In this document: in pieces, positions 41,801 to 54,576 of the stretch
Layout of the letters: each line of letters begins with the position of its first letter
Numbering within the stretch: the first letter of the stretch is position 1
DNA from: Euglena gracilis
Taxonomy: Eukaryota; Euglenida; Euglenophyceae; Euglenales
Assembly (NCBI GenBank): GCA_039621445.1
Contig: CP154954.1
Location: forward strand, 496,001-560,000
Reading direction: 5' to 3'
DNA length: 64,000 nucleotides
The notes under the pieces: generated by a model
What the model saw: the letters and a program-made list of their open reading frames with translations, nothing else
The model's database searches: none
What the model was told of the DNA's origin: nothing
Translations under genes and position numbers: made by a program

Positions 41801-42554
41801 GTTTACCTGATACATTTATAAGTCTAGCATTACCTGATTAAGATAGAAAAAATTAAAATTCTAAAGTTTCCCTCCAAAACACTTTACGTGAAAATTTTAT
41901 TTCATAAAGCGTATAAAATTAAATTTAACTTAACAATAGTTTTTACAAAAATAATTCTATGAGGATAATTCCTAAATAAAATTTACGAACTTTTACGGTA
42001 CAATACCTCACCTTATTGCAAATTTTCTTAAATGTTTTTTGTCAAAACAGAAAATTTACAATTTTTTACGTTTCATACATTTTTTAATTAAAAATTTTTA
42101 GGTCCAAAAATCTACTTAATAAAACAAAATTGATAAAAGACTAAACCAAGTAAAAAATATGTGATAATAAAAAATTTTTTACAAATGCCCAATTATAAAA
42201 TTCAAATCTTAAAAATAAAAAGTTTTCATTAATATGTTCGAAAAAGTATAAAACTTTTACTAACCTTTTAATTATTAAATATTTTATTTTAAATAAAAAT
42301 AAAATTTACTTTTGCAAAAAACTTTTATTATTAGAAAATATTAAAGTTTAAATGTAAGCTTTTTTAAACAAAATTTGCGTTTTGTAAAAAATACATTGCA
42401 AATACAAATATATTGATTACAATACCAAAAATTAAAGCTCAAAAATGTAAAATTAATCTTTAATCCATAAAAGACTTACTTTCAATACATTAAAAATAAA
42501 ACGTTTCGCACCCCACCAAGCAAATCCAGTTGATTCCTGATCACGACCACCTAC
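35863..42554 (-). CDS. psbC: Photosystem II CP43, nine exons visible, first exon missing
   Basis: CP43 is an inner chlorophyll antenna of photosystem II. Exons on minus, 5' to 3': 42512-42554, 41792-41836, 39947-40186, 39250-39356, 38732-38801, 37965-38062, 36996-37343, 36639-36690, 35863-36215. They join in frame to about 451 residues from [14 protein letters not shown] to the IARKLKPLD end. Landmarks are [19 protein letters not shown], the large lumenal loop with [15 protein letters not shown], and [15 protein letters not shown]. The first ~10-14 residues must lie in an exon upstream of the second maturase ORF. One intron hosts a mat1-like ORF. Confidence 0.94.
40330..41724 (-). CDS. Intron-encoded maturase (mat1/ycf13-like) in a psbC intron
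   Basis: A 464-aa ORF inside the psbC intron between KLLG and AHVAHAG, on the same strand as psbC. Known euglenid plastids carry a mat1 (ycf13) ORF in a psbC intron. The N-terminal two thirds look like a reverse transcriptase ([16 protein letters not shown], the [10 protein letters not shown] region). At the place of the catalytic YADD box the sequence reads [12 protein letters not shown], so the catalytic aspartates are gone. A maturase domain X-like segment follows ([18 protein letters not shown]). It ends in a CVHCGMKC cysteine motif. The frame opens at a TTG; the first ATG is 6 codons in. Probably a splicing factor without polymerase activity. Confidence 0.85.
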   Translation of the reverse strand: MLLFSFMIFYEIFQVSFYQNFSWEKSVRLLFKVQRRLFKVSYIHDKKNLYELQKLIFQSNCARLLAIREVTQLSFNKKISGVDGKTTLNFLERFELNEYLRKNWNNWKPQSLRKRCVFDLNENLISDTISTISDRSWQVLIKFALEPVHEAFFHPFNFGFRYNVPIYKVQQAILLNLSNISFGSKKRILKVELNCNFSIFNYDYLMKKLIAPRNIKLGIFRLLELGFNLHFPENECQISTFSSLLLNVMLNGVENVHNCVRYGYYMLFFLRPMDNEKILANQILSLLYTRGIKKNSSKFLLVSNTKGFDFLGWHFKFSEKVKNGISAIPSLNNYQFFLNRVKRIVNNSNYGSVVKASKLYPVIKNWREYHKYSDLRSLSYSLFFVKKHAFSAFNSESKQDFYSSKRLLFKSFLVSESFNTVSKKYNFHILNCFSFGHLTFLSESINFFNKINLYFCVHCGMKCI

Positions 42555-42719
42555 AGTTAGTTAAATCGAAAATCCGTTTTCCAAACTATACTTGCACAAA
42601 TAATTCATTGCACATACAGCTTTCTGACTGACAAAAAACAATTAAACACTACAAAATTAAAATTCTAATTATTCAAGATTCCTATATTTGTTTAACAATC
42701 AACAACGATATATTAAGAA

Positions 42720-43445
42720 TTATTCTAAAAAAATAGTCTCATCCAAATTAAAACGTACATCAACTAAAAAAGATTTTCTTTTTAAATTAAAAATAAACTT
42801 TCGAGTTGGGAAAAAAGAAATAGTGCGATAAACACTTTTAGAAAACACTAAATCAAACGTATAAACTGAATATGACCATAATTTCATTTTATTATGCTTT
42901 CGACAAAGAGTTAAAAAACAACTTTCTCGAATTAATTCAACAAAAAATCTTAAATGAGAAAAATTTTCACATATAGAAAACCAATTTAAAACAGAATAAA
43001 CAAAAAAACCAAAATTTCGAAGAATAAACTTATCTTCAAAAAGAAGTAAACGAACATTACCTATAGGACGAAATTTAAAAGGATGAATAAAGCCAAGCAA
43101 TCTTAATTTTTTTAAAAAAACTTTGAATGGAACAAAGAATTTAAAAAATCGAAATTGATTTGCTTTAGAAGAAAAAAAAGAACGGTTTTGACCAGAAAAA
43201 TTAGAAAAAGAATAGTAATTAAAAGAATTAAAATTTAATTTATAACGTTGTCTTTTAGAAAAAAACGAATAAACAGGAGAATAATAATTATAAAGTAATA
43301 CCAGATGCTTTTTAAATTCAAACAAACAATTATACAAATTTAAATCTATTGAAACAAGAGAACAAGATAAAAATTGATTAAAATTTTCTAAAATGTCTTT
43401 TAACAAAATACTTAATTTCTGATTATAAAAATCAAACGAATACAT
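42720..43445 (-). CDS. Second maturase-like ORF, N-terminus cut at palindrome 2
   Basis: 241 residues from MYSFDFYNQKLSIL, identical to the C-terminal part of the 339-aa ORF at 43507-44526. The C-terminal half resembles maturase domain X: LLGFIHPFKFRPIG, then VELIRESCFLTLCRKHNK. It lies just upstream of the first visible psbC exon, so it is probably inside psbC intron 1. The palindrome turn removes its N-terminus here. Confidence 0.7.
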   Translation of the reverse strand: MYSFDFYNQKLSILLKDILENFNQFLSCSLVSIDLNLYNCLFEFKKHLVLLYNYYSPVYSFFSKRQRYKLNFNSFNYYSFSNFSGQNRSFFSSKANQFRFFKFFVPFKVFLKKLRLLGFIHPFKFRPIGNVRLLLFEDKFILRNFGFFVYSVLNWFSICENFSHLRFFVELIRESCFLTLCRKHNKMKLWSYSVYTFDLVFSKSVYRTISFFPTRKFIFNLKRKSFLVDVRFNLDETIFLE

Positions 43446-43502
43446 AGTATACTTTTGAAAATTTACAAGTTTAGTTGAAGTTATAAGCTCGACCGGTAAA
43501 AA

Positions 43503-43743
43503 TAAATTGAGAGTTAATAAAAACTACTTTTTAAATGTTTTTGAAAAATATATTACCAAACATAATACATTTTTGAAGGCTCTAAAAAATATTTTTCATT
43601 ATTCTCGTTGTTTTAATTTTTTCAAAAAAAATTGTTATCCTAATTTTTATAAAAAAAAAAATTTTTCTTTTTTTAATTTTTATACAGAATCATTTCGTAT
43701 TTTAAAATTTTTTGATGCTTTTTTTATTAATACTCATCATTTT
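43503..43743. other. 241-nt spacer at palindrome 2 centre
   Basis: Unmirrored sequence between the arms. On the plus strand it is one open frame continuous with the maturase-like ORF of the right arm, so it is probably the true genomic neighbour of the right arm. The artificial or recombination junction is then at its left edge near 43502. Confidence 0.75.
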
Positions 43744-44526
43744 TTTTTACCGGTCGAGCTTATAACTTCAACTAAACTTGTAAATTTTCAAAAGTATACT
43801 ATGTATTCGTTTGATTTTTATAATCAGAAATTAAGTATTTTGTTAAAAGACATTTTAGAAAATTTTAATCAATTTTTATCTTGTTCTCTTGTTTCAATAG
43901 ATTTAAATTTGTATAATTGTTTGTTTGAATTTAAAAAGCATCTGGTATTACTTTATAATTATTATTCTCCTGTTTATTCGTTTTTTTCTAAAAGACAACG
44001 TTATAAATTAAATTTTAATTCTTTTAATTACTATTCTTTTTCTAATTTTTCTGGTCAAAACCGTTCTTTTTTTTCTTCTAAAGCAAATCAATTTCGATTT
44101 TTTAAATTCTTTGTTCCATTCAAAGTTTTTTTAAAAAAATTAAGATTGCTTGGCTTTATTCATCCTTTTAAATTTCGTCCTATAGGTAATGTTCGTTTAC
44201 TTCTTTTTGAAGATAAGTTTATTCTTCGAAATTTTGGTTTTTTTGTTTATTCTGTTTTAAATTGGTTTTCTATATGTGAAAATTTTTCTCATTTAAGATT
44301 TTTTGTTGAATTAATTCGAGAAAGTTGTTTTTTAACTCTTTGTCGAAAGCATAATAAAATGAAATTATGGTCATATTCAGTTTATACGTTTGATTTAGTG
44401 TTTTCTAAAAGTGTTTATCGCACTATTTCTTTTTTCCCAACTCGAAAGTTTATTTTTAATTTAAAAAGAAAATCTTTTTTAGTTGATGTACGTTTTAATT
44501 TGGATGAGACTATTTTTTTAGAATAA
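43507..44526 (+). CDS. Second maturase-like ORF, longer form
   Basis: 339-aa frame opening at a TTG. The first ~80 residues come from the spacer and are rich in Phe, Tyr and Lys (for example HNTFLKALKNIFHYSRCFNF). Its C-terminal half carries the domain X-like motif VELIRESCFLTLCRKHNK. No reverse-transcriptase catalytic blocks are visible. The upstream end is lost at the palindrome junction, so the start is not established. It resembles the secondary mat ORFs of euglenid plastid introns in general; I cannot assign which one. Confidence 0.7.
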   Translation: MRVNKNYFLNVFEKYITKHNTFLKALKNIFHYSRCFNFFKKNCYPNFYKKKNFSFFNFYTESFRILKFFDAFFINTHHFFLPVELITSTKLVNFQKYTMYSFDFYNQKLSILLKDILENFNQFLSCSLVSIDLNLYNCLFEFKKHLVLLYNYYSPVYSFFSKRQRYKLNFNSFNYYSFSNFSGQNRSFFSSKANQFRFFKFFVPFKVFLKKLRLLGFIHPFKFRPIGNVRLLLFEDKFILRNFGFFVYSVLNWFSICENFSHLRFFVELIRESCFLTLCRKHNKMKLWSYSVYTFDLVFSKSVYRTISFFPTRKFIFNLKRKSFLVDVRFNLDETIFLE

Positions 44527-44690
44527 TTCTTAATATATCGTTGTTGATTGTTAAACAAATATAGGAATCTTGAATAATTAGAATTTTAATTTTGTAGTGT
44601 TAATTGTTTTTTGTCAGTCAGAAAGCTGTATGTGCAATGAATTATTTGTGCAAGTATAGTTTGGAAAACGGATTTTCGATTTAACTAACT

Positions 44691-47600
44691 GTAGGTGGTC
44701 GTGATCAGGAATCAACTGGATTTGCTTGGTGGGGTGCGAAACGTTTTATTTTTAATGTATTGAAAGTAAGTCTTTTATGGATTAAAGATTAATTTTACAT
44801 TTTTGAGCTTTAATTTTTGGTATTGTAATCAATATATTTGTATTTGCAATGTATTTTTTACAAAACGCAAATTTTGTTTAAAAAAGCTTACATTTAAACT
44901 TTAATATTTTCTAATAATAAAAGTTTTTTGCAAAAGTAAATTTTATTTTTATTTAAAATAAAATATTTAATAATTAAAAGGTTAGTAAAAGTTTTATACT
45001 TTTTCGAACATATTAATGAAAACTTTTTATTTTTAAGATTTGAATTTTATAATTGGGCATTTGTAAAAAATTTTTTATCATCACATATTTTTTACTTGGT
45101 TTAGTCTTTTATCAATTTTGTTTTATTAAGTAGATTTTTGGACCTAAAAATTTTTAATTAAAAAATGTATGAAACGTAAAAAATTGTAAATTTTCTGTTT
45201 TGACAAAAAACATTTAAGAAAATTTGCAATAAGGTGAGGTATTGTACCGTAAAAGTTCGTAAATTTTATTTAGGAATTATCCTCATAGAATTATTTTTGT
45301 AAAAACTATTGTTAAGTTAAATTTAATTTTATACGCTTTATGAAATAAAATTTTCACGTAAAGTGTTTTGGAGGGAAACTTTAGAATTTTAATTTTTTCT
45401 ATCTTAATCAGGTAATGCTAGACTTATAAATGTATCAGGTAAACTTTTGGGTGGTGTGTTTTGAATTCTAATTTTTGTGGGGGTGGTTTTTTATGATTTA
45501 AAGTTTTTGTTTTTATATTTTTGTTGTTATTTTCTTTTATGATTTTTTATGAAATTTTTCAAGTTTCTTTTTATCAAAATTTTTCTTGGGAAAAATCTGT
45601 TCGTTTATTATTTAAAGTTCAAAGGCGTTTATTTAAAGTTTCTTATATTCATGATAAGAAAAATTTATATGAGCTTCAAAAACTTATTTTTCAATCTAAT
45701 TGTGCAAGATTGTTAGCTATTCGCGAAGTAACACAATTGAGTTTCAATAAAAAAATTTCAGGAGTTGATGGAAAAACTACTTTAAATTTTTTGGAAAGAT
45801 TTGAATTAAACGAATATTTAAGAAAAAATTGGAATAATTGGAAGCCTCAATCTTTAAGGAAAAGATGTGTTTTCGATTTAAATGAAAATTTAATCTCAGA
45901 TACAATTTCGACTATTTCGGATCGTTCCTGGCAAGTTTTGATTAAATTTGCCCTTGAACCTGTTCATGAAGCTTTTTTTCATCCATTTAATTTTGGTTTT
46001 CGTTATAATGTTCCTATTTATAAGGTTCAGCAAGCTATTTTGCTTAATTTATCAAATATTTCGTTTGGTAGTAAAAAAAGAATTTTAAAAGTTGAGTTAA
46101 ATTGTAATTTTTCTATTTTTAATTATGATTATTTGATGAAAAAATTAATTGCTCCGAGAAATATTAAATTAGGGATTTTTCGTTTGTTGGAATTAGGTTT
46201 CAATTTGCACTTTCCAGAAAATGAGTGTCAAATTTCGACTTTTAGTTCTTTGTTATTAAACGTTATGTTAAATGGAGTTGAAAACGTTCATAATTGTGTG
46301 CGCTATGGTTATTATATGTTATTTTTTTTACGACCCATGGATAATGAAAAAATACTTGCAAATCAAATTCTCTCTTTACTTTATACGCGAGGTATAAAAA
46401 AGAATTCTTCTAAATTTTTACTTGTATCCAACACTAAGGGTTTTGATTTTTTAGGTTGGCATTTTAAATTTTCGGAAAAAGTTAAAAATGGTATTTCTGC
46501 AATTCCTAGCCTTAATAATTATCAATTTTTCCTTAATCGAGTTAAAAGAATAGTTAACAATTCAAATTATGGTTCTGTCGTTAAAGCCTCTAAGTTATAT
46601 CCAGTAATAAAGAATTGGAGAGAGTATCACAAATATTCGGATTTAAGAAGTTTATCATATTCACTTTTTTTTGTAAAAAAACACGCTTTCTCTGCTTTTA
46701 ATTCAGAATCTAAACAAGATTTTTATTCTTCTAAACGATTATTATTTAAATCTTTTTTAGTTTCTGAATCGTTCAATACTGTATCAAAAAAATATAACTT
46801 TCATATTTTAAATTGTTTTTCTTTTGGTCACTTGACTTTTTTATCTGAATCCATTAATTTTTTTAACAAAATCAATTTATATTTTTGTGTTCATTGTGGA
46901 ATGAAATGTATCTAGTTTTTTCATGAAATTTTATTTTCTTTTTAAGTTTTGTTCTTAGGTAAATTTTTTAGCCTTTATAAATTAAATAAAAATTAAAAAA
47001 TTTTTATTTATAATTTGTTAGTAGTTTAATTAAATTAGTGATTATTTACTAAATTAAGCTCATGTAGCTCACGCTGGTTTAATAGTTTTTTGGGCTGGCG
47101 CTATGAATTTATTTGAAGTAGCTCATTTTGTTCCACAAAAACCTATGTATGAACAAGGATTGATATTATTGCCTCACTTAGCTACTTTAGGTTTTGGCGT
47201 TGGTTTTGATGGAATTGTTTTGGATACTTATCCTTTTTTCGTATGTGGTGTTCTTCATCTTATTTCTTCTGCTGTTTTAGGTTTTGGTGGTGTATTTCGT
47301 GCGGCACGTAATTTTATATTTTGGATGTTTTTCTAATTTTTTAAATCGCATTATATTGTATTTATTATTATATTAGTTACTAATATGACAAATCATTTGT
47401 CACTCTAAAAGATGTTTAAAAAAGATGTATTAAATAGCAGTTCTTTTAAAAATGAAAGATAAGTCTTTTATTTTTAGTTTAGATAAGTTTTGACAAGTTT
47501 GTGATAGGAGACACTATTATTCTAATTAAAGCTTTTATAAAAAGGCTAAATCGATATATTTAATCTTGCATTTTATTTTTAAGCTCAAAATTATCCTTTA

Positions 47601-50600
47601 TTTACTTACTAGAAAAATTTCATTTTACAATATTGTGAACGTGTAAGCAATTAATTTTCTCAAATTTTGCAAAAGAAGTTTGCTCTCGATTATATATATT
47701 AAATAAAGTATTTAATTTTTTAATACAAAAATGCACAGTTTTTCGAGTTTTAATAAACTAATATTTAAAAAGAGCAAAAAATAAAAAATTTTTTATTAAG
47801 TTTTATTTTTATTAAAGCCTTGTGTATTGAAAAAGGCATGCTTGGCTTTATGAACGGCTTTTTTGTAATGGTAAAAAAAGTCTATTCGATATTCTTTAGC
47901 AGGTCCTGACACTTTAGAAGAGTCTTTTCGCTTCTTTGGATATACATGGAAACGTAAGAAAAAATTAGCTGCAATTTTAGGTATTCATTTATGCTTTGTG
48001 CAGGTAAAAATTTTAATATAACAATTAATTTTATGATGGTTTTAAAGTATTTATTTTATATAAATTTAAATTTTAACGGTTTGTTGCTTGTTTTTTATTT
48101 AACAATAAGTATATTAAATAAAAATAATTAAAGAATAATACTATTAAAAGAATTTTAAAGCTACGTTTAACTATAAAAATTTTTTAATTCTAATTAATTA
48201 TTTTTTTATGCATTATTGAAAGTTTTTTGATATTTCAAAAAGCAAGATAATTGAATTATAGTGATCTTTATTTGATAAAATTACCTTTTGGATTAAAATT
48301 GCATTTTGTTTTTTTGCTTTTCTTTAATTTAAAGAAAAATTATTTTAATTATTTTTTACATCAGTAATTTGAGCATAATAAATAAAATAATTTTTGTTGT
48401 GTTTAAAGGAAGACTTATTTGTTTATATCTTTTGTTCTATCCTATTTAGGTTTAGGTGCACTTTTACTTGCTTGGAAAGCTATGTATGGTGGCGGTGTTT
48501 ATGATACTTGGTGTCGTGCGATTCGTAAATTTGTGTTAGTATAATTGTTATAATATTTTAAATTTTATGAAAATTTTTGTTTTTATAGGCTGATTTCTAT
48601 AGTTTTTTGTAAAATAGAGTTAGAAAGATATTTATTAATTGTTAATAGTTATTAATTATTTTAGGATTTCATTTTTTATTTCTCAAAATTTGAGAAATAA
48701 AAATTTTGTTAAATAGGCTAGCTAAGTTTTGGTTATTCATTTTATTTGTATTTAATTGTTTTGTTAACTTAAATGTAAATTAATAAGTACATTATGATTT
48801 TGTAATATGGTCGAATCTTATTATATTGAAACATTATATTTGTATTTTGGCTTAAATGTAGAAAAAATTTTAAAAAGTCTTAAAAAAAACAAAAAAACGA
48901 AGTATAGTTTATATTTTTACTAGGAGGGTTAGGTAACTAATTTAATTAATTTTTTTAGTTTTTAATAATTTATTTTATAAGTTTTAAAGATTTTTATCAG
49001 GATGAATTAAATTTAAGAATAATCGTCTTTATATTTATTGTAAGTTTTAGGTAATATTTTTTATTATTTGGGAATAAAACTACTTACATTTTATAATTTA
49101 ATAGCCATAAGATTTGAAAATTTCATATTTGGTTTTGAATAAGAGACTAGTCCTACTAGTATTAGTAGGACTGTCTACTTTAACCCGGTGGTGGTGATGT
49201 TCGTTCAATAACAAATCCAACATTAAATCCTTTTATTATATTTGGCTATCTTGTAAAATCTCCTTTTGGTGGTGAAGGATGGTTGCGATTTGTAAAAGTC
49301 CATATTTTTTGAGTTTTTAACTTTTATTATTCTAATATTAAGCATATTACTTTGTTTCGGGACATTCTAGTAAAATGAAGCACTTAATAAATAATTAATT
49401 TTTATTTTTAATTTTTAGGTTTATAAATTAAGTGGAAATTTAAGGGCCTTGTATATAAAATTTTTTAATTTTGTTTATTTCTTCTTTCTAATAAATATTA
49501 CTTACAATTTTAAGTTAGGCCTTTTTTTTGAACTTACATTTTTATAATTAAAATAAAAGTATGGAAATAACAAAAATTTAGCATTATGAATTTTATATTT
49601 TTATAATAAATCATTTTATTTTATTTTTTATTGCTAATTTGATATTTTAAGATTTGTGAATCTTCACAAAAAACAAAGTTAGAATAATTGTAACTTTTAT
49701 TTTTACGATTCTGAAAACTTTCAAATTTTATTTTTGAATTAAAAATTCAATTATTACCATAAAAAATAATTTATTTTAATTGTTCAAGATTATTAAAAAT
49801 TATTTTAAACATATTTTATAATAATATTTTGTAAGTCGTGTGCATTGAAAAATGCATGCACGATTTTTTTAGGGAATCACATTACTGTATTTTCTACTAG
49901 GAATCGTTAGTGTTGACAGTATGGAAGATGTTATTGGTGGCCATATTTGGATTGGAATTCTTTTAGTTTCAGGAGGATTTTGGCATATTTGTTCTAGACC
50001 ATCGCCATGGGTTGTTCGTACTTTCGTTTGGTCTGGTGAAGCTTATTTGTCCTATAGTCTTGGTGCTGTTGCTACAATGGGATTTATAGCTGTGCCAATG
50101 GTGTGGTTTAATAATACCGTATATCCTAGTGAATTTTATGGTCCAACAGGCCCTGAAGCATCTCAAGCTCAAGCTTTTACATTTTTGATTCGTGACCAAC
50201 GTTTAGGTACAAACATAGCTTCTGCACAAGGTCCAACGGGATTAGGTAAAGTGCGTTGTTTAAAATGTTTGATGTTTTTATAGCAATCGTATTTAATTTT
50301 TTGAAATTTTATTCAAAGTTTTGCTAAAAATATATTAGGATGTATGATGATAAAATTTTTATTTTTAAAATCTTAATTGATTTTGAAATAGTAATTATTT
50401 TTTTTTATAAAATTGATCAGTTTTTTATATTGTTTTAGTTTTATTCAAACTTTATAACAAAAAATTAGTTTGATTTTTATTAATAGTTTTTTTCAAAGCA
50501 TTTTGACTTCTTTGAGTCTTGCAATGTTTGTTAACAGGTTTTTCTCTAGTTTAATTATTTAATGAAGTCTCCTACTGGCGAAATCATTTTTGGTGGTGAA

Positions 50601-51383
50601 ACTATGCGTGTGATATTGATATATGTTAATGTAAATATACTTTATTTTTTAATTGTTGTTTTTTTATAAGTTTAATAACGTTTTCACTTTGTTTGTTATT
50701 TTTTTTGTAATATAAGCGTGGTTTGGAGATTTTTAATTATTAAAATTTTTTCATTGAATAATAATGTTAAATCGATCTTTTTAATAAAAATGGGAGTAAA
50801 CATATAATTTATAATTTTTCTTTTAAGGTTGATAATTCTTGAATTATTTTAGTTTTAAATTTTTATTTACTTTAATAAGATGAAAATTAAGTTGAAATTA
50901 TTCATTTTGTGTTTTGTTCAGGAAAATTTTTTTTGGAAATATTAAAAAAGCTGTATAACGTAATTCGTTTTTTACATTTTGTAAATGGGTATTTTCTTTA
51001 TAATTTTTATTTTTGGAAAAATTACTTTATGTTTTTGGGATTTTCGTGGTCCTTGGTTAGAGCCTTTGCGTGGTCCTAATGGTTTAGATTTAAATAAGTT
51101 AAAAAATGATGTTCAGCCTTGGCAAGAACGTAGAGCAGCAGAATATATGACGCATGCTCCTTTAGGGTCTTTAAATTCTGTTGGAGGTGTTGCTACAGAG
51201 ATTAATGCTGTAAATTTCGTTAATCCTAGAAGTTGGTTGGCAACATCTCATTTTGTTTTAGCTTTCTTCTTTTTTGTTGGTCATTTATGGCATGCCGGTA
51301 GAGCTCGTGCGGCTGCTATTGGTTTTGAAAAAGGAATTGATCGTTCTCGTGAAATTGCTCGTAAATTGAAGCCTTTGGATTAA
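44691..51383 (+). CDS. psbC: psbC second copy, nine exons, first exon missing
   Basis: Exons: 44691-44733, 45409-45453, 47059-47298, 47891-47997, 48446-48515, 49185-49282, 49903-50250, 50556-50607, 51031-51383. Phases agree at every join, and the sum is 1356 nt (451 residues plus stop). Introns measure 675, 1605 (with the maturase), 592, 448, 669, 620, 305 and 423 nt. Most start GTGCG or GTGTG; the one at 49283 starts TTGCG and the one at 47998 GTGCA. Boundaries of the 1605-nt intron are uncertain by about 2 nt. Confidence 0.94.
45521..46915 (+). CDS. mat1-like maturase second copy
   Basis: Same 464-aa protein as 40330-41724, with the same degenerate YADD position and domain X-like region. 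The ATG is at 45539. Confidence 0.85.
   Translation: MLLFSFMIFYEIFQVSFYQNFSWEKSVRLLFKVQRRLFKVSYIHDKKNLYELQKLIFQSNCARLLAIREVTQLSFNKKISGVDGKTTLNFLERFELNEYLRKNWNNWKPQSLRKRCVFDLNENLISDTISTISDRSWQVLIKFALEPVHEAFFHPFNFGFRYNVPIYKVQQAILLNLSNISFGSKKRILKVELNCNFSIFNYDYLMKKLIAPRNIKLGIFRLLELGFNLHFPENECQISTFSSLLLNVMLNGVENVHNCVRYGYYMLFFLRPMDNEKILANQILSLLYTRGIKKNSSKFLLVSNTKGFDFLGWHFKFSEKVKNGISAIPSLNNYQFFLNRVKRIVNNSNYGSVVKASKLYPVIKNWREYHKYSDLRSLSYSLFFVKKHAFSAFNSESKQDFYSSKRLLFKSFLVSESFNTVSKKYNFHILNCFSFGHLTFLSESINFFNKINLYFCVHCGMKCI
47299..47890 (+). other. Group II intron in psbC (after VLGFGGVF)
   Basis: Begins GTGCG. Domain V is at about 47814-47852 (AAAGCCTTGTG and CATGCTTGGCTTT). It ends CGAT. Splicing restores [13 protein letters not shown]. 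Confidence 0.8.
48516..49184 (+). other. Group II intron in psbC with long domain VI stem
   Basis: Begins GTGCG and ends CTACTTTAAC. Domain V is at about 49103-49138 (ATAGCCATAAG and TTTGGTTTTGAA). It is followed by a perfect 10-bp stem AGTCCTACTA/TAGTAGGACT near 49149-49172, a good candidate for domain VI. Confidence 0.82.
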
Positions 51384-51441
51384 ATTTTGTAATTTAAATA
51401 TAAGTTAAAAATAATTTATATTTAATTTGTGTGTTTTAAAT

Positions 51442-51523
51442 GCCTTCGTGGTGAAATGGTAGACACTCATGACTTAAAATCATGTGCTTATAAAGCGTAC
51501 CGGTTCAACTCCGGTCGAAGGTA
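51442..51523 (+). tRNA. trnL: tRNA-Leu (UAA), second copy
   Basis: Mirror of 35723-35804, anticodon UAA. Confidence 0.95.
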
Positions 51524-51609
51524 TATATAATAAAATATTTAATTTTTTATGTTATAATTTTATCAACAGTCGCGTTTGCGACTGGGAGATTAATTTAATT
51601 AATTTATTG

Positions 51610-54576
<2,967 letters not shown>

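Noticed and set aside
51484-51609. Longer psbA start
   Set aside because: The upstream open frame runs through trnL(UAA) and the leader hairpin; ATG 51610 gives a normal D1 N-terminal length.
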